Shown here: one piece after another, positions 9,141 through 17,774 of the stretch
How the letters are laid out: each line of letters starts with the position of its first letter
How positions within the stretch are numbered: position 1 is the first letter of the stretch
Assembly: GCF_016899425.1 (NCBI RefSeq)
Contig: NZ_CP045994.1
Coordinates: 1,364,001-1,428,000, forward strand
Length of the DNA stretch: 64,000 nt
Direction: 5' to 3'
Origin: Burkholderia sp. MS389
GTDB lineage: Bacteria > Pseudomonadota > Gammaproteobacteria > Burkholderiales > Burkholderiaceae
Program-made: the position numbers and the translations under genes
Notes under the pieces: generated by a model
Told to the model about the DNA's origin: nothing
Seen by the model: only the letters and a program-made list of their open reading frames with translations
The model's database searches: none

Positions 9141-10655
9141 ATGGTTACAACTCCCCACTTGCTGGCTGCCGTGGATCTCGGCTCGAACAGCTTCCGGCTG
9201 ATCGTCGGGCGCGTCGAGGAAACGCCGGCGGGCAGCCAGATCTATCCCGTCGACGCGCTGCGCGAGCCGGTTCGGCTGGCGGCGGGGCTGTCGAGCGACA
9301 AGATGCTCGATCGCGCGTCGCAGGAGCGTGGCTGGGAGGCGCTCAAGCGGTTCGGCGAGCGCCTGCGCGACTTCCATCCCGATCATGTGCGCGCGGTGGC
9401 GACCAACACGCTGCGCGTCGCGAAGAACGCCCCCGAATTCCTCGGCGAGGCCGAGGCGGCGCTCGGGTTCCCGATCGAAGTGATCGCGGGCCGCGAAGAG
9501 GCGCGCCTCATCTATGCGGGCGCCGCGCACTCGGTGCCGGCGAGCGCCGGCAAGCGGCTCGTCGTCGACATCGGCGGCGGCTCGACCGAATTCATCATCG
9601 GCTCGCACTACACGCCGATCGTGATGGAGAGCCTCTATATCGGCTGCGTGAGCCATAGCCGCACCTTCTTCCCGGCCGGCAACGTCGACGAATACACGAT
9701 GCGGCAGGCCGAGCTCGCGGCCAAGCGCGAGATCCAGATCATTTCGAGCGAATACAAGAAGGCCGGCTGGGACCAGGCGATCGGTTCGTCCGGCACCGCG
9801 CGCGCGCTCGCGGAGCTCGTCGAGGCGAACGGCTTCAACGATCCGGGCATCACGCACGGCATTTCGCGCGGCGGCCTCGAGCGGTTGAAGCGTGCGCTGA
9901 TCAAGTCGGAGAACGTCAACCGGCTGAAGCTGATCGCGCTGAAGCCCGACCGCGTGCCGGTGCTCGCGGGCGGCCTCGCGATCATGCTGGCGGTGTTCGA
10001 GGAGCTGGGCGTCGACTACGTCGATACGACCGACGGCGCGCTGCGCCTCGGCGTGCTGTACGACTTGCTCGGCCGGACGCAGCACGAGGACATGCGCGCG
10101 GTGACCGTCGAGGGTTTCACGCGCCGCTACGGCGTCGATCGTGCGCAGGCCGGGCGGATCGGCGCGCTCGCGGTGCGTTTCTACGACGAGCTCGAGGAAG
10201 ACGACGAGGAAGCGCGCGAGGAAGGGCGGATGTTTCTCGGCTGGGCGGCCGCGTTGCACGAAATCGGCCTGTCGATCTCGCACAGCGCATATCACAAGCA
10301 TTCGGCCTATATCGCGAGCAACGCGGACATGCCGGGTTTCTCGCGCACCGACCAGGCGCGGCTCGCCGCGCTCGTGCTCGGCCATGCGGGCAAGCTCGGC
10401 AAGCTGTCGCAGGCGCGCGAGGTCGAGTGGCCGCTGCTGTTCTGCCTGCGGCTCGCGGCGCTACTGTGCCGGCGCCGGACCGATGCGGGGCTGCCCGATA
10501 TTTCCGTTTCGCAGATGAAGAAGGGCGGGTACGAGGTGCGTCTGCCGAGCGCCTGGGTCGAGCAGAACCCGCTGACCGACTACAGCCTCAGTCAGGAGGC
10601 GGCGGAGTGGGAGAAGGTCGGTATCCCGTATCGCGTGGTTTATACCGGCGCGTGA
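9141..10655 (+). CDS. ppx: Exopolyphosphatase (Ppx/GppA family)
   Basis: Hydrolyses terminal phosphates from polyphosphate, or pppGpp, since the family does either. The 504 residues begin with the actin-like ATPase fold motif AAVDLGSNSFRLIVG, followed by the second phosphate-binding loop VVDIGGGSTEFI and the SSGTARALAEL loop, then an HD-like helical C-terminal half containing LHEIGLSISH. Length and order match Ppx. It is transcribed away from ppk1, with about 280 bp between them. Confidence 0.95.
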   Translation: MVTTPHLLAAVDLGSNSFRLIVGRVEETPAGSQIYPVDALREPVRLAAGLSSDKMLDRASQERGWEALKRFGERLRDFHPDHVRAVATNTLRVAKNAPEFLGEAEAALGFPIEVIAGREEARLIYAGAAHSVPASAGKRLVVDIGGGSTEFIIGSHYTPIVMESLYIGCVSHSRTFFPAGNVDEYTMRQAELAAKREIQIISSEYKKAGWDQAIGSSGTARALAELVEANGFNDPGITHGISRGGLERLKRALIKSENVNRLKLIALKPDRVPVLAGGLAIMLAVFEELGVDYVDTTDGALRLGVLYDLLGRTQHEDMRAVTVEGFTRRYGVDRAQAGRIGALAVRFYDELEEDDEEAREEGRMFLGWAAALHEIGLSISHSAYHKHSAYIASNADMPGFSRTDQARLAALVLGHAGKLGKLSQAREVEWPLLFCLRLAALLCRRRTDAGLPDISVSQMKKGGYEVRLPSAWVEQNPLTDYSLSQEAAEWEKVGIPYRVVYTGA

Positions 10656-10778
10656 CAGGGCGATAGCGGGGCCGGGAGGGTGACTCGGGCCCGGCGGATA
10701 CTTCGATGGTGGCGCTCGCTAGGCGTCGCCCCCCGTACGATCGTCAGCGGCCGCGCAGCGCGGGTGCTGACGGTCCGC

Positions 10779-11213
10779 TCAATCCGACGAGCAGACAATC
10801 GCGGTCAGGAACGGGAACGCCTGTTTGACGGTTGCGTCGCTGCCGGCCTTGCGCACGGCTTCCTCGACCGCGCTCTTCGTGCCACGCACGACGACACCGT
10901 ACGCCCAGTCGCCGATCGGCTTGCCGTCGCCCGGACGGAAGATCGGGTCGCTCGCCTGGTAGCCGAGCACGACGTAGACGCCGAAGCCGTACGCCGTCAG
11001 CGCGCGGTTCGTGCGGAACGCATTGACCGAATTCGATTCGACGTGCATCGGCTCCGACTGGATGTCGCCGGCCGCGAGCAGCGGCGCGACGAACTTGTGG
11101 CCGGTCGAATGGCAATCGAGCGCGTCGTCGAGCGCTTTCGCCGACGCAGGGCCGGCGGTGGCGAGCACGAGCAGCGACGCGCAGAGGGCTGGCTTGAGAA
11201 TGTTGTTTTTCAT
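10779..11213 (-). CDS. Exported protein of unknown function
   Basis: I do not recognise a family. The start at 11213 (MKNNILKPALCASLLVLATA) gives a clear signal peptide ending in ASA near residue 25 and a mature protein of about 119 residues with two cysteines (DCHSTGHK early, IVCSSD at the end) that could form a disulfide. The longer reading upstream lacks a plausible start. It is convergent with ppx and probably a single-gene unit. Codon use resembles the surrounding core genes, so it is likely native to the chromosome. Confidence 0.7.
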   Translation of the reverse strand: MKNNILKPALCASLLVLATAGPASAKALDDALDCHSTGHKFVAPLLAAGDIQSEPMHVESNSVNAFRTNRALTAYGFGVYVVLGYQASDPIFRPGDGKPIGDWAYGVVVRGTKSAVEEAVRKAGSDATVKQAFPFLTAIVCSSD

Positions 11214-11619
11214 GCGCGGTTGCAGGTTGTTCACACGTATTATCGCGTGTTCCAGCAAGTTCCGTGCGCGAGGTGGACGATGGATGCGCGGCCGCGTGGA
11301 CGCGACGGGTGATCCGGGCCCGGGCCGTGCCGCCGCTGGCCGGAAAACGGGTGGAGGATTCAACGGCCGGTAAAAAGCACCCGTAAACGGCACAGGGGTT
11401 ACGGCGTTCAACCGCAGCCCTCCGTCCCAGCGCGCTGGGACCACATTCCGATTGGTGCTCGCGCACGCCCGCCAGCGGATGCGGGCGCCCTTGGGCGTCG
11501 ACGCTGAACTGTCCGATCCGTGTGCTGCCAATGCCACACTGCCACGCATGGATTCCAATCGGTGGGGAAACCGGTAACTCGCGCCGTCAAGACGGTGTCG
11601 GCCCCACGCTGACTGCTTA
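11214..11619. other. Non-coding stretch before the IS30 element
   Basis: No convincing gene here. The only structures seen are a perfect 16-bp palindrome (TCCCAGCGCGCTGGGA, 11425-11440) and a split 8-bp inverted repeat CCGATTGG/CCAATCGG further right. The upstream part must contain the promoter of the exported protein to its left. Confidence 0.5.
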
Positions 11620-11640
11620 GACTCTAGTTTCAAGTGCAAC
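11620..11640 (+). repeat. IS30 left inverted repeat
   Basis: Left terminal repeat of the element, 46 bp before the transposase start. Matches the right end at 17 of 21 positions. Confidence 0.75.
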
Positions 11641-11665
11641 ACCTTTGATGAGGTAGGGTGTTGCA

Positions 11666-12681
11666 ATGACGAAATACCAGCATCTGAGCGCCGAAGAGCG
11701 CGCGGCGATCATGATCGAGAGGACCAGAAACACGAGCGTCAGGGCGATTGCAAGGCTGCTTGGTCGCAGCGCGTCGACGATCACGCGAGAACTGGCACGC
11801 AATCGTACCGTCTCGCTGTTATGACGCCACGAGCGCGGCGAGAAGCCTACCGGGCGCGCCGCGAGCGAAGTCGGCCTCAGGCGAAGCTGGCAACAGGAAG
11901 CGCGCTGTACTGGCAAGTGCATCACGATCTGGTTTATCGGCGCTGGTCGCCGCAGCAAATTGCTGCCAGACTTCGCGAGATGCATCCAGATAATCCCGAG
12001 CAACGCGTCAGTCATGAAACGATCTACGCGGCCATTTATACCCATCCCCGCGGCGGCTTGAAGCAGGCGATGATCGAGGCCCTGCGCCAGGAGAAGCCGG
12101 TGCGCGGCAACGCGCGCAAGACGTTGGCCCGCAAGAGCTTTGTACCGGAAGAACTGCGCATCATCCATCGACCCGAGGCAATCGAAACGCGCCAATGGCC
12201 CGGTCATTGGGAAGGCGATCTCATCAAAGGCGCCTTCAATCGCTCGTGCGTCGGTACCTTGGTCGAGCGCAAGACCCGGTTCGTCGTGCTGTGCCGCATG
12301 GATGGCTGTACGGCCCAGGACGCACTGGAGGGGTTCACGCGCCAGATGAAGAAGCTCCCGGCCTTTCTGCGCGAGAGCCTGACGTACGATCGCGGATCGG
12401 AAATGACTTGTCATGTCGAGTTGGCTGAACGACTGAATCTGGACATCTGGTTCGCAGATCCCTACGCCCCTTGGCAACGGGGCAGCAACGAAAATACCAA
12501 CGGCCTGCTGCGCCAGTTTCTGCCCAAGGGGGCCGACCTGTCAGGCGTCACCCAGATGCAATTGAACGACATTGCCAAACTGATGAACGGCCGCCCTCGC
12601 CAAACCCTCAACTGGAAAACCCCTGAAGAGGCTATGGCGATGGAATTGGCTGCCGCCGGATTGGCTAAACGTTGCACTTGA
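11666..12681 (+). pseudogene. IS30-family transposase, frameshifted
   Basis: The first frame from ATG 11666 encodes the helix-turn-helix N-terminus (MTKYQHLSAEERAAIMIE, then RSASTITRELARNRTVS) and hits a stop at 11822. The rest, from about 11850 to the stop, is in another frame and holds the DDE catalytic core (WPGHWEGDLIKG, LTYDRGSEM, PWQRGSNENTNGLLRQFLP). Between them a short piece in the third frame reads YDATSA, expected in this family. The simplest reading is two single-base insertions about 30 bp apart (the extra T near 11819 and the extra A near 11851). Programmed frameshifting is possible but less likely. Confidence 0.8.
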
Positions 12682-12691
12682 TTCTTGAGAC
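12671..12691 (-). repeat. IS30 right inverted repeat
   Basis: Right terminal repeat of the element; it includes the last bases and stop codon of the transposase. Confidence 0.75.
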
Positions 12692-12695
12692 CGCC

Positions 12696-12783
12696 CTGTA
12701 GCTGGCCGTGCTCAGTAGAGTGATATGTGGGTGAATCTTTTTAGAATCGATTGCAGCGGTCGAACCAGGGGGGCGCACAAGTA
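12696..12783 (+). repeat. Left copy of the repeat flanking the lasso cluster
   Basis: From CTGTAGCTGGCCGTGCTC to the CGCACAAGT end this segment aligns with 17687-17774 in the same orientation, with only scattered substitutions over about the first 70 bases (shared runs include TGGCCGTGCTC, GTGATAT, TTTTAGAATCGA and GGTCGAACC). The two copies bracket the lasso genes exactly. Confidence 0.8.
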
Positions 12784-12817
12784 GGCGACCGATGTGGTGT
12801 GACACGAGATCGTACTC

Positions 12818-14560
12818 TTAATCCATGTGTTGTCGGCGCTGATGGGCAGTTGGATCGGGAGATTCGGGTGCGAATTCTGTGACGCTCCCGTGGTCCACGT
12901 GATATACACGGTCTGCGACATCCAATAGTGCCTCGCGGTGCGTGACTGCGATGATTGTACTTACGCGTCGACGTATTTGTTCGAACACTCTGATTTCACG
13001 AAGGGGATCAAGAGATGACGTGGGCTCATCAAGAACAATGATGGGTGTCTTGCGTGCAAGTGCCCGACCAAGTGCAACCCGCTGTTTTTCTCCCCCAGAA
13101 AGTTCTCTGCCTTGAACGCCGAGCGTGGCATCCAGTATATTGCTCGTGCTGCTTTTGGTTAAGCTTCGCAGTTCAAGTGCGTCGACTAGATCGAGCAACT
13201 GATCATCGCTCGGTGGTTCTTCGCAACCGAAGGCGAGATTATCCCGGAGCGTACCACTGACAACTAACGGGTTCTGCGGTGCCACAGCCACAATCTTAGA
13301 TATTGCGGTTGGGGAGAGCGTTGAGATATCTACACCATTCAGCCGGACATGACCCTCGGACGGACGCAGTAGTCCTAGCATCAAATTAATGACGGTCGAC
13401 TTGCCATTTCCTGACGGGCCTATTAGTACTGTCACTTCATTGTTGTAAGCATGGAGATTAACTTTGTGCAAAATCTCGCGACCTTCTAATGTCATGGTTA
13501 CATCGTAGAACTCAAAAACAGGGCCCTTCTCCGTGCTTTCTGTTATCTCCGAAAAATCTGATTCTCGAGGAAGGGTGAGAATATCGAAGCCTTCACAAAG
13601 GGCGAGATGATTGCGACGTAGATCGGAGAGTGATGCGGCAAGATTGGTAAATGGTGCTGTAAGCGCAACAATATATCCGGTAACCATCACGAAATCACCG
13701 ACGCTAAATTTACCCCGAGTCACTGCTGCTGCTGCGATCACGGTAAAGACCGTGAGAGCGATACCGGTGAGCAGAGCTTGTAAAGCTAGCAACAACGAGA
13801 GCCGTGCGTTACCTTGCGACACTTGAGTAATATATCTCCCTAGGATGCGATCTAATGAACGCTCTTCACGACCGTATGCGTCATTCACCTTAATGTCCGT
13901 CATGAAGCCGAGTTTTTCGATCAAGTGACTGGACAGAAGATTGGACGCACCAAATATTTCAGCGTGAGCGCTTTTGGTTCTTGCGGCCAAGGTCCATGTG
14001 GCTGCGAAGAGTACAAGCATTGAAATTACAAAGGCGAGCGCGAAAGATAGGCTTGTTAGTCGCCAAAGTACGGTCGTCGTAAGTGCGAGTTGAAAAATGG
14101 TCGGTGCAATGATCCAAAACAACGTAAAAGTGAGCGCGCTGAAGGCTGCGCGACTTCGGGATATTATTGACGCTATCGTGCCGGGGTCCAATTTTGATAA
14201 TTTGGAATACTCTACACGAATCAGGTGTGAGTAGTAAGACTTCTGGAATGCTGCGTCGCATCTGGCTAGCATGGCTGCCGAAAAAGCTGTTTTGATCCAT
14301 TCAGTGATTCGCGCGACTGTCCAAGAGGCCCCGTATGCAGCAGCGAAAATCAAGGCTGATTGTTTGGAAAATCCATAATCTTGATGAGAGAGGGCATTGG
14401 TGCTTTCTCGCAGGAAATATGGTATCGAAGTCCCGAGCGCGGAAATCGCTAGCATTCCGATCGTCGCAAAGATGAAGTGAATCGGAAGGGACTTGTAGCT
14501 GGAGATTGCGACACGGTATGCCGAAATATAATCTTTAGTTATTTCTCGCACAAACGACAT
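12818..14560 (-). CDS. Lasso peptide ABC exporter (D protein)
   Basis: Exports, and gives self-immunity to, the mature lasso peptide in known clusters. The 580 residues form one fused half-transporter: about six membrane segments in residues 25-310, then an ATPase domain with Walker A (GPSGNGKST, 381-389), signature LSGGEKQR (487-494), Walker B (PIIVLDEPTSSLD, from 506) and a switch His (VTHRE). There is no N-terminal C39 peptidase domain, so leader removal must be done by the B protein. The ribosome site AAGAGGG lies just before the start. It is last in the order A-B-C-D, and base composition is markedly poorer in GC than the flanking core genes. Confidence 0.93.
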   Translation of the reverse strand: MSFVREITKDYISAYRVAISSYKSLPIHFIFATIGMLAISALGTSIPYFLRESTNALSHQDYGFSKQSALIFAAAYGASWTVARITEWIKTAFSAAMLARCDAAFQKSYYSHLIRVEYSKLSKLDPGTIASIISRSRAAFSALTFTLFWIIAPTIFQLALTTTVLWRLTSLSFALAFVISMLVLFAATWTLAARTKSAHAEIFGASNLLSSHLIEKLGFMTDIKVNDAYGREERSLDRILGRYITQVSQGNARLSLLLALQALLTGIALTVFTVIAAAAVTRGKFSVGDFVMVTGYIVALTAPFTNLAASLSDLRRNHLALCEGFDILTLPRESDFSEITESTEKGPVFEFYDVTMTLEGREILHKVNLHAYNNEVTVLIGPSGNGKSTVINLMLGLLRPSEGHVRLNGVDISTLSPTAISKIVAVAPQNPLVVSGTLRDNLAFGCEEPPSDDQLLDLVDALELRSLTKSSTSNILDATLGVQGRELSGGEKQRVALGRALARKTPIIVLDEPTSSLDPLREIRVFEQIRRRVSTIIAVTHREALLDVADRVYHVDHGSVTEFAPESPDPTAHQRRQHMD

Positions 14561-14606
14561 TTTTCCCTCTTGAAAAATGGTGACCCGCTGATGCTCGCTC
14601 GTATCT

Positions 14607-16394
14607 CTACTGGAACGATTGAGCGGTACGCGCTATGTCTCTGTGTGCAGTGTGGTCCACCTTCTGCCGACTAAACATTCCCCGGACAAACGTTTCGGTC
14701 GCGTAGATGCGCGTGATTTCGGCAAGACCGACAGGAAACCCATCGGCGGCACGTTTAAGTAGCTTCTCTAGACCATCGCGGCGCACCATTCGTTCCGCTA
14801 CACAAAATCCGTCCAGACAAACTTCTCGTACGTGGTCATAGTGCACGTAAAGACCTTGTAAGGCTGAGTGTGTTGTGTCGCCTTTGTCGGTCCGCCATAG
14901 ATTTGGCAAATTCGACGAATCGAAGGCCGCTTGTCGGACGATTAGGCGGTTGTGATAACCCGTGAACAAGTCTTCCAAACTAGCTCCGAGGGCGAGTTCA
15001 ACCATTGGCTGCGCGAGAAATGGCAAGATGGGACGGCGTATGGTGGGGCGGACCTGGACCGCAGTTTCGTCCAGAGTCGCCGCCAGTGCAGCCATTTGAT
15101 ATCTTCTTCCTGGCTGTACCAACAATCTCCAATTGGTTAGCAAGTCGTCGTATAGACCGGCAGGCATCGCCCTCGGGCACCCATGCACGACACTCGGATC
15201 AGCGCTTTGCCCAAGTCCGCCGCGAAAGTACTGGCGCGCGTCGTGCATTGATCGTTTGAGCGCGGCCCAAATCGGTATCCGATAGTAAATCGCGAGATCC
15301 CGCAAGGCGGTGATCGCGCGTACAAATCGAAGTTTGGCCATAGCATCGACAGGCACTCCGAAGGGCGGGGGGCCCAAGAAGAGTGCATCGCCGCCGTGCC
15401 CGTTTATGAGCGTGTCGTCCCGCCCTGGAACACCAGCGTGAGCCAAATTTGCAGTCTGGGCGAGGAAGCATAGTTGTGTCGATGGCCGCGCAGTCAATGG
15501 CACTTCGTGGGCCGGTGCGAATGGCAGTTGGCTTAGTAGTGGGTAAGTTTCATGTCGCAGCCGACATTTTTCTGCGACGATGCGAGCAACCGACACTTCG
15601 TTTGATGAAGCCCGATCAGGATCGAAATGGGTTACAGCCGTAATTTGCTCGGACAGTCCTGCGCGGTGTGCGGCGATTGCGAGGGCAGTGGACTCTAAAC
15701 CGCCCGACAACTCGAGAACTGCTGGTCGGTCGGGCTCTATAAGCGAGTGCAGGACTGTCGACAATATCGCAATCGGATTATGATCGGTTGATCGTCTCCG
15801 CCGTACATTTGGAGCCCACATTCGGGACAGGGAAATACTCCCCTGTTGATAGGTAAGGAACATTCCTGGAGGCAAAAGGGAGACATTCTCGATTCCTGTC
15901 TCGTCTGCATTGCCATACCCATGTGCGAGGTAACAGTGAAGGTACGAATTATTCGGCTTCGCGTGGCCTTGCTCGATTGAGGGGAGGTCGTTCACGTCGG
16001 AAGCGATGTGAAGATCGCCAGATCGATCGAGGGAATAATAAATTGGAAATTGGCCGCAAGAATCGCAAAGAACAATAAAGGTCGAATTTCTCCGGTCAAA
16101 TACAATTGCAGCAAAATGCCCCCAAAATTGGGCCGCCACCTCACTGATATCTCGCAGAAATGTCGCGACGAAATTGCCTAGCGGCGCTGCTTCGCCGCTG
16201 TCGCGACACAATACGCGACCTGCGATACACCATAGCGCAATGCTGTTCTCGCCGAATATAAGGGTGGGATTGGTAGCTTGGGAGGAAAGTTTGAACCTTG
16301 CGAGATAGCGAGAAGCGGTCCGCCAAAATTTTTCCCGAGCGAAGTCATGAGAATCACGTTGACAGGAATGGTTGAAGAGTGTTGCGTTAACCAT
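14607..16394 (-). CDS. Lasso peptide lactam synthetase (C protein, asparagine synthetase-like)
   Basis: Closes the macrolactam ring between the core N-terminus and an acidic side chain, using ATP. The 595 residues resemble asparagine synthetase B: an N-terminal glutaminase-like half without the catalytic Cys2 (sequence starts MVNATLF), so it is not expected to hydrolyse glutamine, and a C-terminal half with the ATP pyrophosphatase loop SGGLES at 230-235 and NGHGGDALF further on. Its start overlaps the end of the peptidase gene by 8 bp (translational coupling). This enzyme class distinguishes lasso clusters from most other RiPPs. Confidence 0.93.
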   Translation of the reverse strand: MVNATLFNHSCQRDSHDFAREKFWRTASRYLARFKLSSQATNPTLIFGENSIALWCIAGRVLCRDSGEAAPLGNFVATFLRDISEVAAQFWGHFAAIVFDRRNSTFIVLCDSCGQFPIYYSLDRSGDLHIASDVNDLPSIEQGHAKPNNSYLHCYLAHGYGNADETGIENVSLLPPGMFLTYQQGSISLSRMWAPNVRRRRSTDHNPIAILSTVLHSLIEPDRPAVLELSGGLESTALAIAAHRAGLSEQITAVTHFDPDRASSNEVSVARIVAEKCRLRHETYPLLSQLPFAPAHEVPLTARPSTQLCFLAQTANLAHAGVPGRDDTLINGHGGDALFLGPPPFGVPVDAMAKLRFVRAITALRDLAIYYRIPIWAALKRSMHDARQYFRGGLGQSADPSVVHGCPRAMPAGLYDDLLTNWRLLVQPGRRYQMAALAATLDETAVQVRPTIRRPILPFLAQPMVELALGASLEDLFTGYHNRLIVRQAAFDSSNLPNLWRTDKGDTTHSALQGLYVHYDHVREVCLDGFCVAERMVRRDGLEKLLKRAADGFPVGLAEITRIYATETFVRGMFSRQKVDHTAHRDIARTAQSFQ

Positions 16395-17013
16395 TTTTAG
16401 GAAACTCGTAAATTACAGCGAGTTGCATACGGCGATCAGGGTGATCGCCCACGACAAATCCATTGGATTCGACCCATGCGTGTGCAAAGAAAGGGCGGCT
16501 TTGAACTCCAATGACGAGATTGAAATCAAATCCGTAGCGATAGCCGGCAATAATTAGAGTTGCGGCCCATTCCAGGCATTTTGTCTTTCGAATATATGCC
16601 ATGCAGGCCAGGTTGACCGACGCGATAAGATCTTCTTTGCTCACATTTGTTTGGAGGGGCTTGATTTTGGATCGCTCGTTATTGATTGCTTCTATAAGGC
16701 CTAACATCCGCTTTTCTCTTGAGATGCGATGAACCTGGTGGAGTGTGGTGAGTAACTTAATCCAGTCAAAAGCCGGTATACCTAATCGCAACTGGCCCGG
16801 CGTGATTTTCCAGCAGTTAACCGGAACGCCAGTGTGTTTAAGGAGTGGGTGGCTGCACCCGTGGTCTTTTAGACTGTATTTTGAAACTGGTTCTAGTTTT
16901 TTGGATTGTGTCGGCGATAGTACGGTGTAGCGATCTGATGTGAGATCGAGCGCGATTATCTGATCGTCGAACCACGTTATGTGAGCTTGATTGTCTCGTG
17001 CGTGCATGGTCAT
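16387..17013 (-). CDS. Lasso peptide leader peptidase with fused recognition domain (B protein)
   Basis: Removes the leader of the precursor. The 208 residues show an N-terminal part (1 to about 80) with the size and strand-rich character of the RiPP recognition element, and a C-terminal transglutaminase-like cysteine protease with Cys146 (KTKCLEWA), His178 (FFAHAWVE) and Asp190 (VVGDHPD). Fusion of both parts is the proteobacterial form, as in capistruin and microcin J25 clusters. Two close ATGs (17013 and 17007) could start it. The first is directly behind a strong hairpin whose 3' arm contains the likely ribosome-binding bases. Confidence 0.93.
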   Translation of the reverse strand: MTMHARDNQAHITWFDDQIIALDLTSDRYTVLSPTQSKKLEPVSKYSLKDHGCSHPLLKHTGVPVNCWKITPGQLRLGIPAFDWIKLLTTLHQVHRISREKRMLGLIEAINNERSKIKPLQTNVSKEDLIASVNLACMAYIRKTKCLEWAATLIIAGYRYGFDFNLVIGVQSRPFFAHAWVESNGFVVGDHPDRRMQLAVIYEFPKNG

Positions 17014-17014
17014 T

Positions 17015-17038
17015 CCGCCCCGCTTTTTGACGGGGCGG
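17015..17038 (-). promoter_or_regulatory. Hairpin between lasso precursor and peptidase genes
   Basis: Perfect 8-bp inverted repeat CCGCCCCG / CGGGGCGG with an 8-base loop, ending 1 base before the peptidase ATG. It lacks a U-tract. It probably protects or attenuates the precursor message and masks the ribosome site of the next gene, giving more precursor than enzyme. Confidence 0.65.
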
Positions 17039-17062
17039 TCATAAAGCTATCGATCTAGTCGA

Positions 17063-17194
17063 TTATTCCATATAGACCCACGAAATTCCTTCGAGGATCG
17101 CGCCACCGGCGGCGCCCATCGTGCTGTCGGTTGCATTCACCGACTCAGCGTCAGTAATTTCCAGGATGTCGGTCAGATTGATTTCGAAACTCAT
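17063..17194 (-). CDS. Lasso peptide precursor (A peptide), predicted core GAAGGAILEGISWVYME
   Basis: A 43-residue ORF with a strong ribosome site (AAGGAG, 7 bases before ATG). The leader (1-26) is acidic, starts MSFEINLTDILEIT and ends DSTM, which puts Thr25 at the -2 position of the cut, the hallmark of lasso leaders. The core (27-43) starts with Gly and has Glu at core position 9, so a 9-residue ring Gly1-Glu9 and an 8-residue tail GISWVYME are predicted. Trp13 and Tyr15 in the tail are candidate steric plugs. The core differs from capistruin, burhizin, ubonodin and microcin J25 as I know them. The B, C and D genes follow on the same strand. Confidence 0.9.
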   Translation of the reverse strand: MSFEINLTDILEITDAESVNATDSTMGAAGGAILEGISWVYME

Positions 17195-17243
17195 CGGAAT
17201 CTCCTTGATGTGCAGCGGAATTGCTGCCTCGTAAGGCTAGTAA

Positions 17244-17271
17244 TTAAGAATTTAAAAATCAACATTCTTAA
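17244..17271. promoter_or_regulatory. Inverted repeat upstream of the lasso precursor
   Basis: TTAAGAAT and ATTCTTAA separated by 12 bases, 50 bp before the precursor ATG in the presumed promoter zone. It has the size of an operator for a dimeric regulator, but no regulator gene is in the cluster. Confidence 0.4.
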
Positions 17272-17686
17272 ATGAAACGAAATGTAAAAAAGAGGGTCGT
17301 TAGCAATGTTGATAATTGTTTATTCGAATGAAATTATCGATTTTTTGTTTCGTCGAATAGTCTGGTGCGAGTCAGGCGGTGGCGAACTACTTCCCCAATT
17401 GAAATCAAGCAGTCACATGCGTTGGGATGGCGCTGGGGCGGTGCAGTCAGTCGGATTTGCGGAAGAACAGGATTTATCTATATCGAGGGCCCCTGTCTTC
17501 AATTCGAATGGCCGATGCCTGCGAGGGCGCATCTCGAACGACGGCGCATGTCCAGACGCGGTCCGTCAAGCTGAAGCGCGTGCAGCGCGTGACTGGGATA
17601 GGACGCATGAGCTCGCCATCCGTCGTTGAGCGAACAGCGAACCGAGATGCGATGAGCGTCGCGGCGGAAGTGCGGCGGCGGAGCGG

Positions 17687-17774
17687 CTGTAGTTGGCCGT
17701 GCTCGTGGAGGTGATATATAGGTGAATCCTTTTAGAATCGACCGCAGTGGTCGAACCTTAGGCCGCACGAGTTC
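17687..17774 (+). repeat. Right copy of the repeat flanking the lasso cluster
   Basis: Direct-repeat partner of 12696-12783. Both copies contain TTTTAGAATCGA and GGTCGAACC and the homology fades after the CGCAC near the end. Identity of the element from which they come is unknown. Confidence 0.8.

Larger units (their letters stand above)
11620..12691 (+). mobile_element. IS30-family insertion sequence
   Basis: A 1072-bp element bounded by imperfect 21-bp inverted repeats (17 of 21 matching; the inner 11 bases TCAAGTGCAAC are identical). It carries one transposase gene of the IS30 type, now out of frame. The right repeat overlaps the transposase stop codon. I see no clear target-site duplication. 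The right end lies only about 5 bp from the left copy of a repeat that also occurs at 17687, so the element may have landed in, and cut, that repeat. Confidence 0.85.

Noticed and set aside
10671..10695. GC-rich dyad after ppx
   Set aside because: Six-base stem without a U-tract; too weak to call a terminator.
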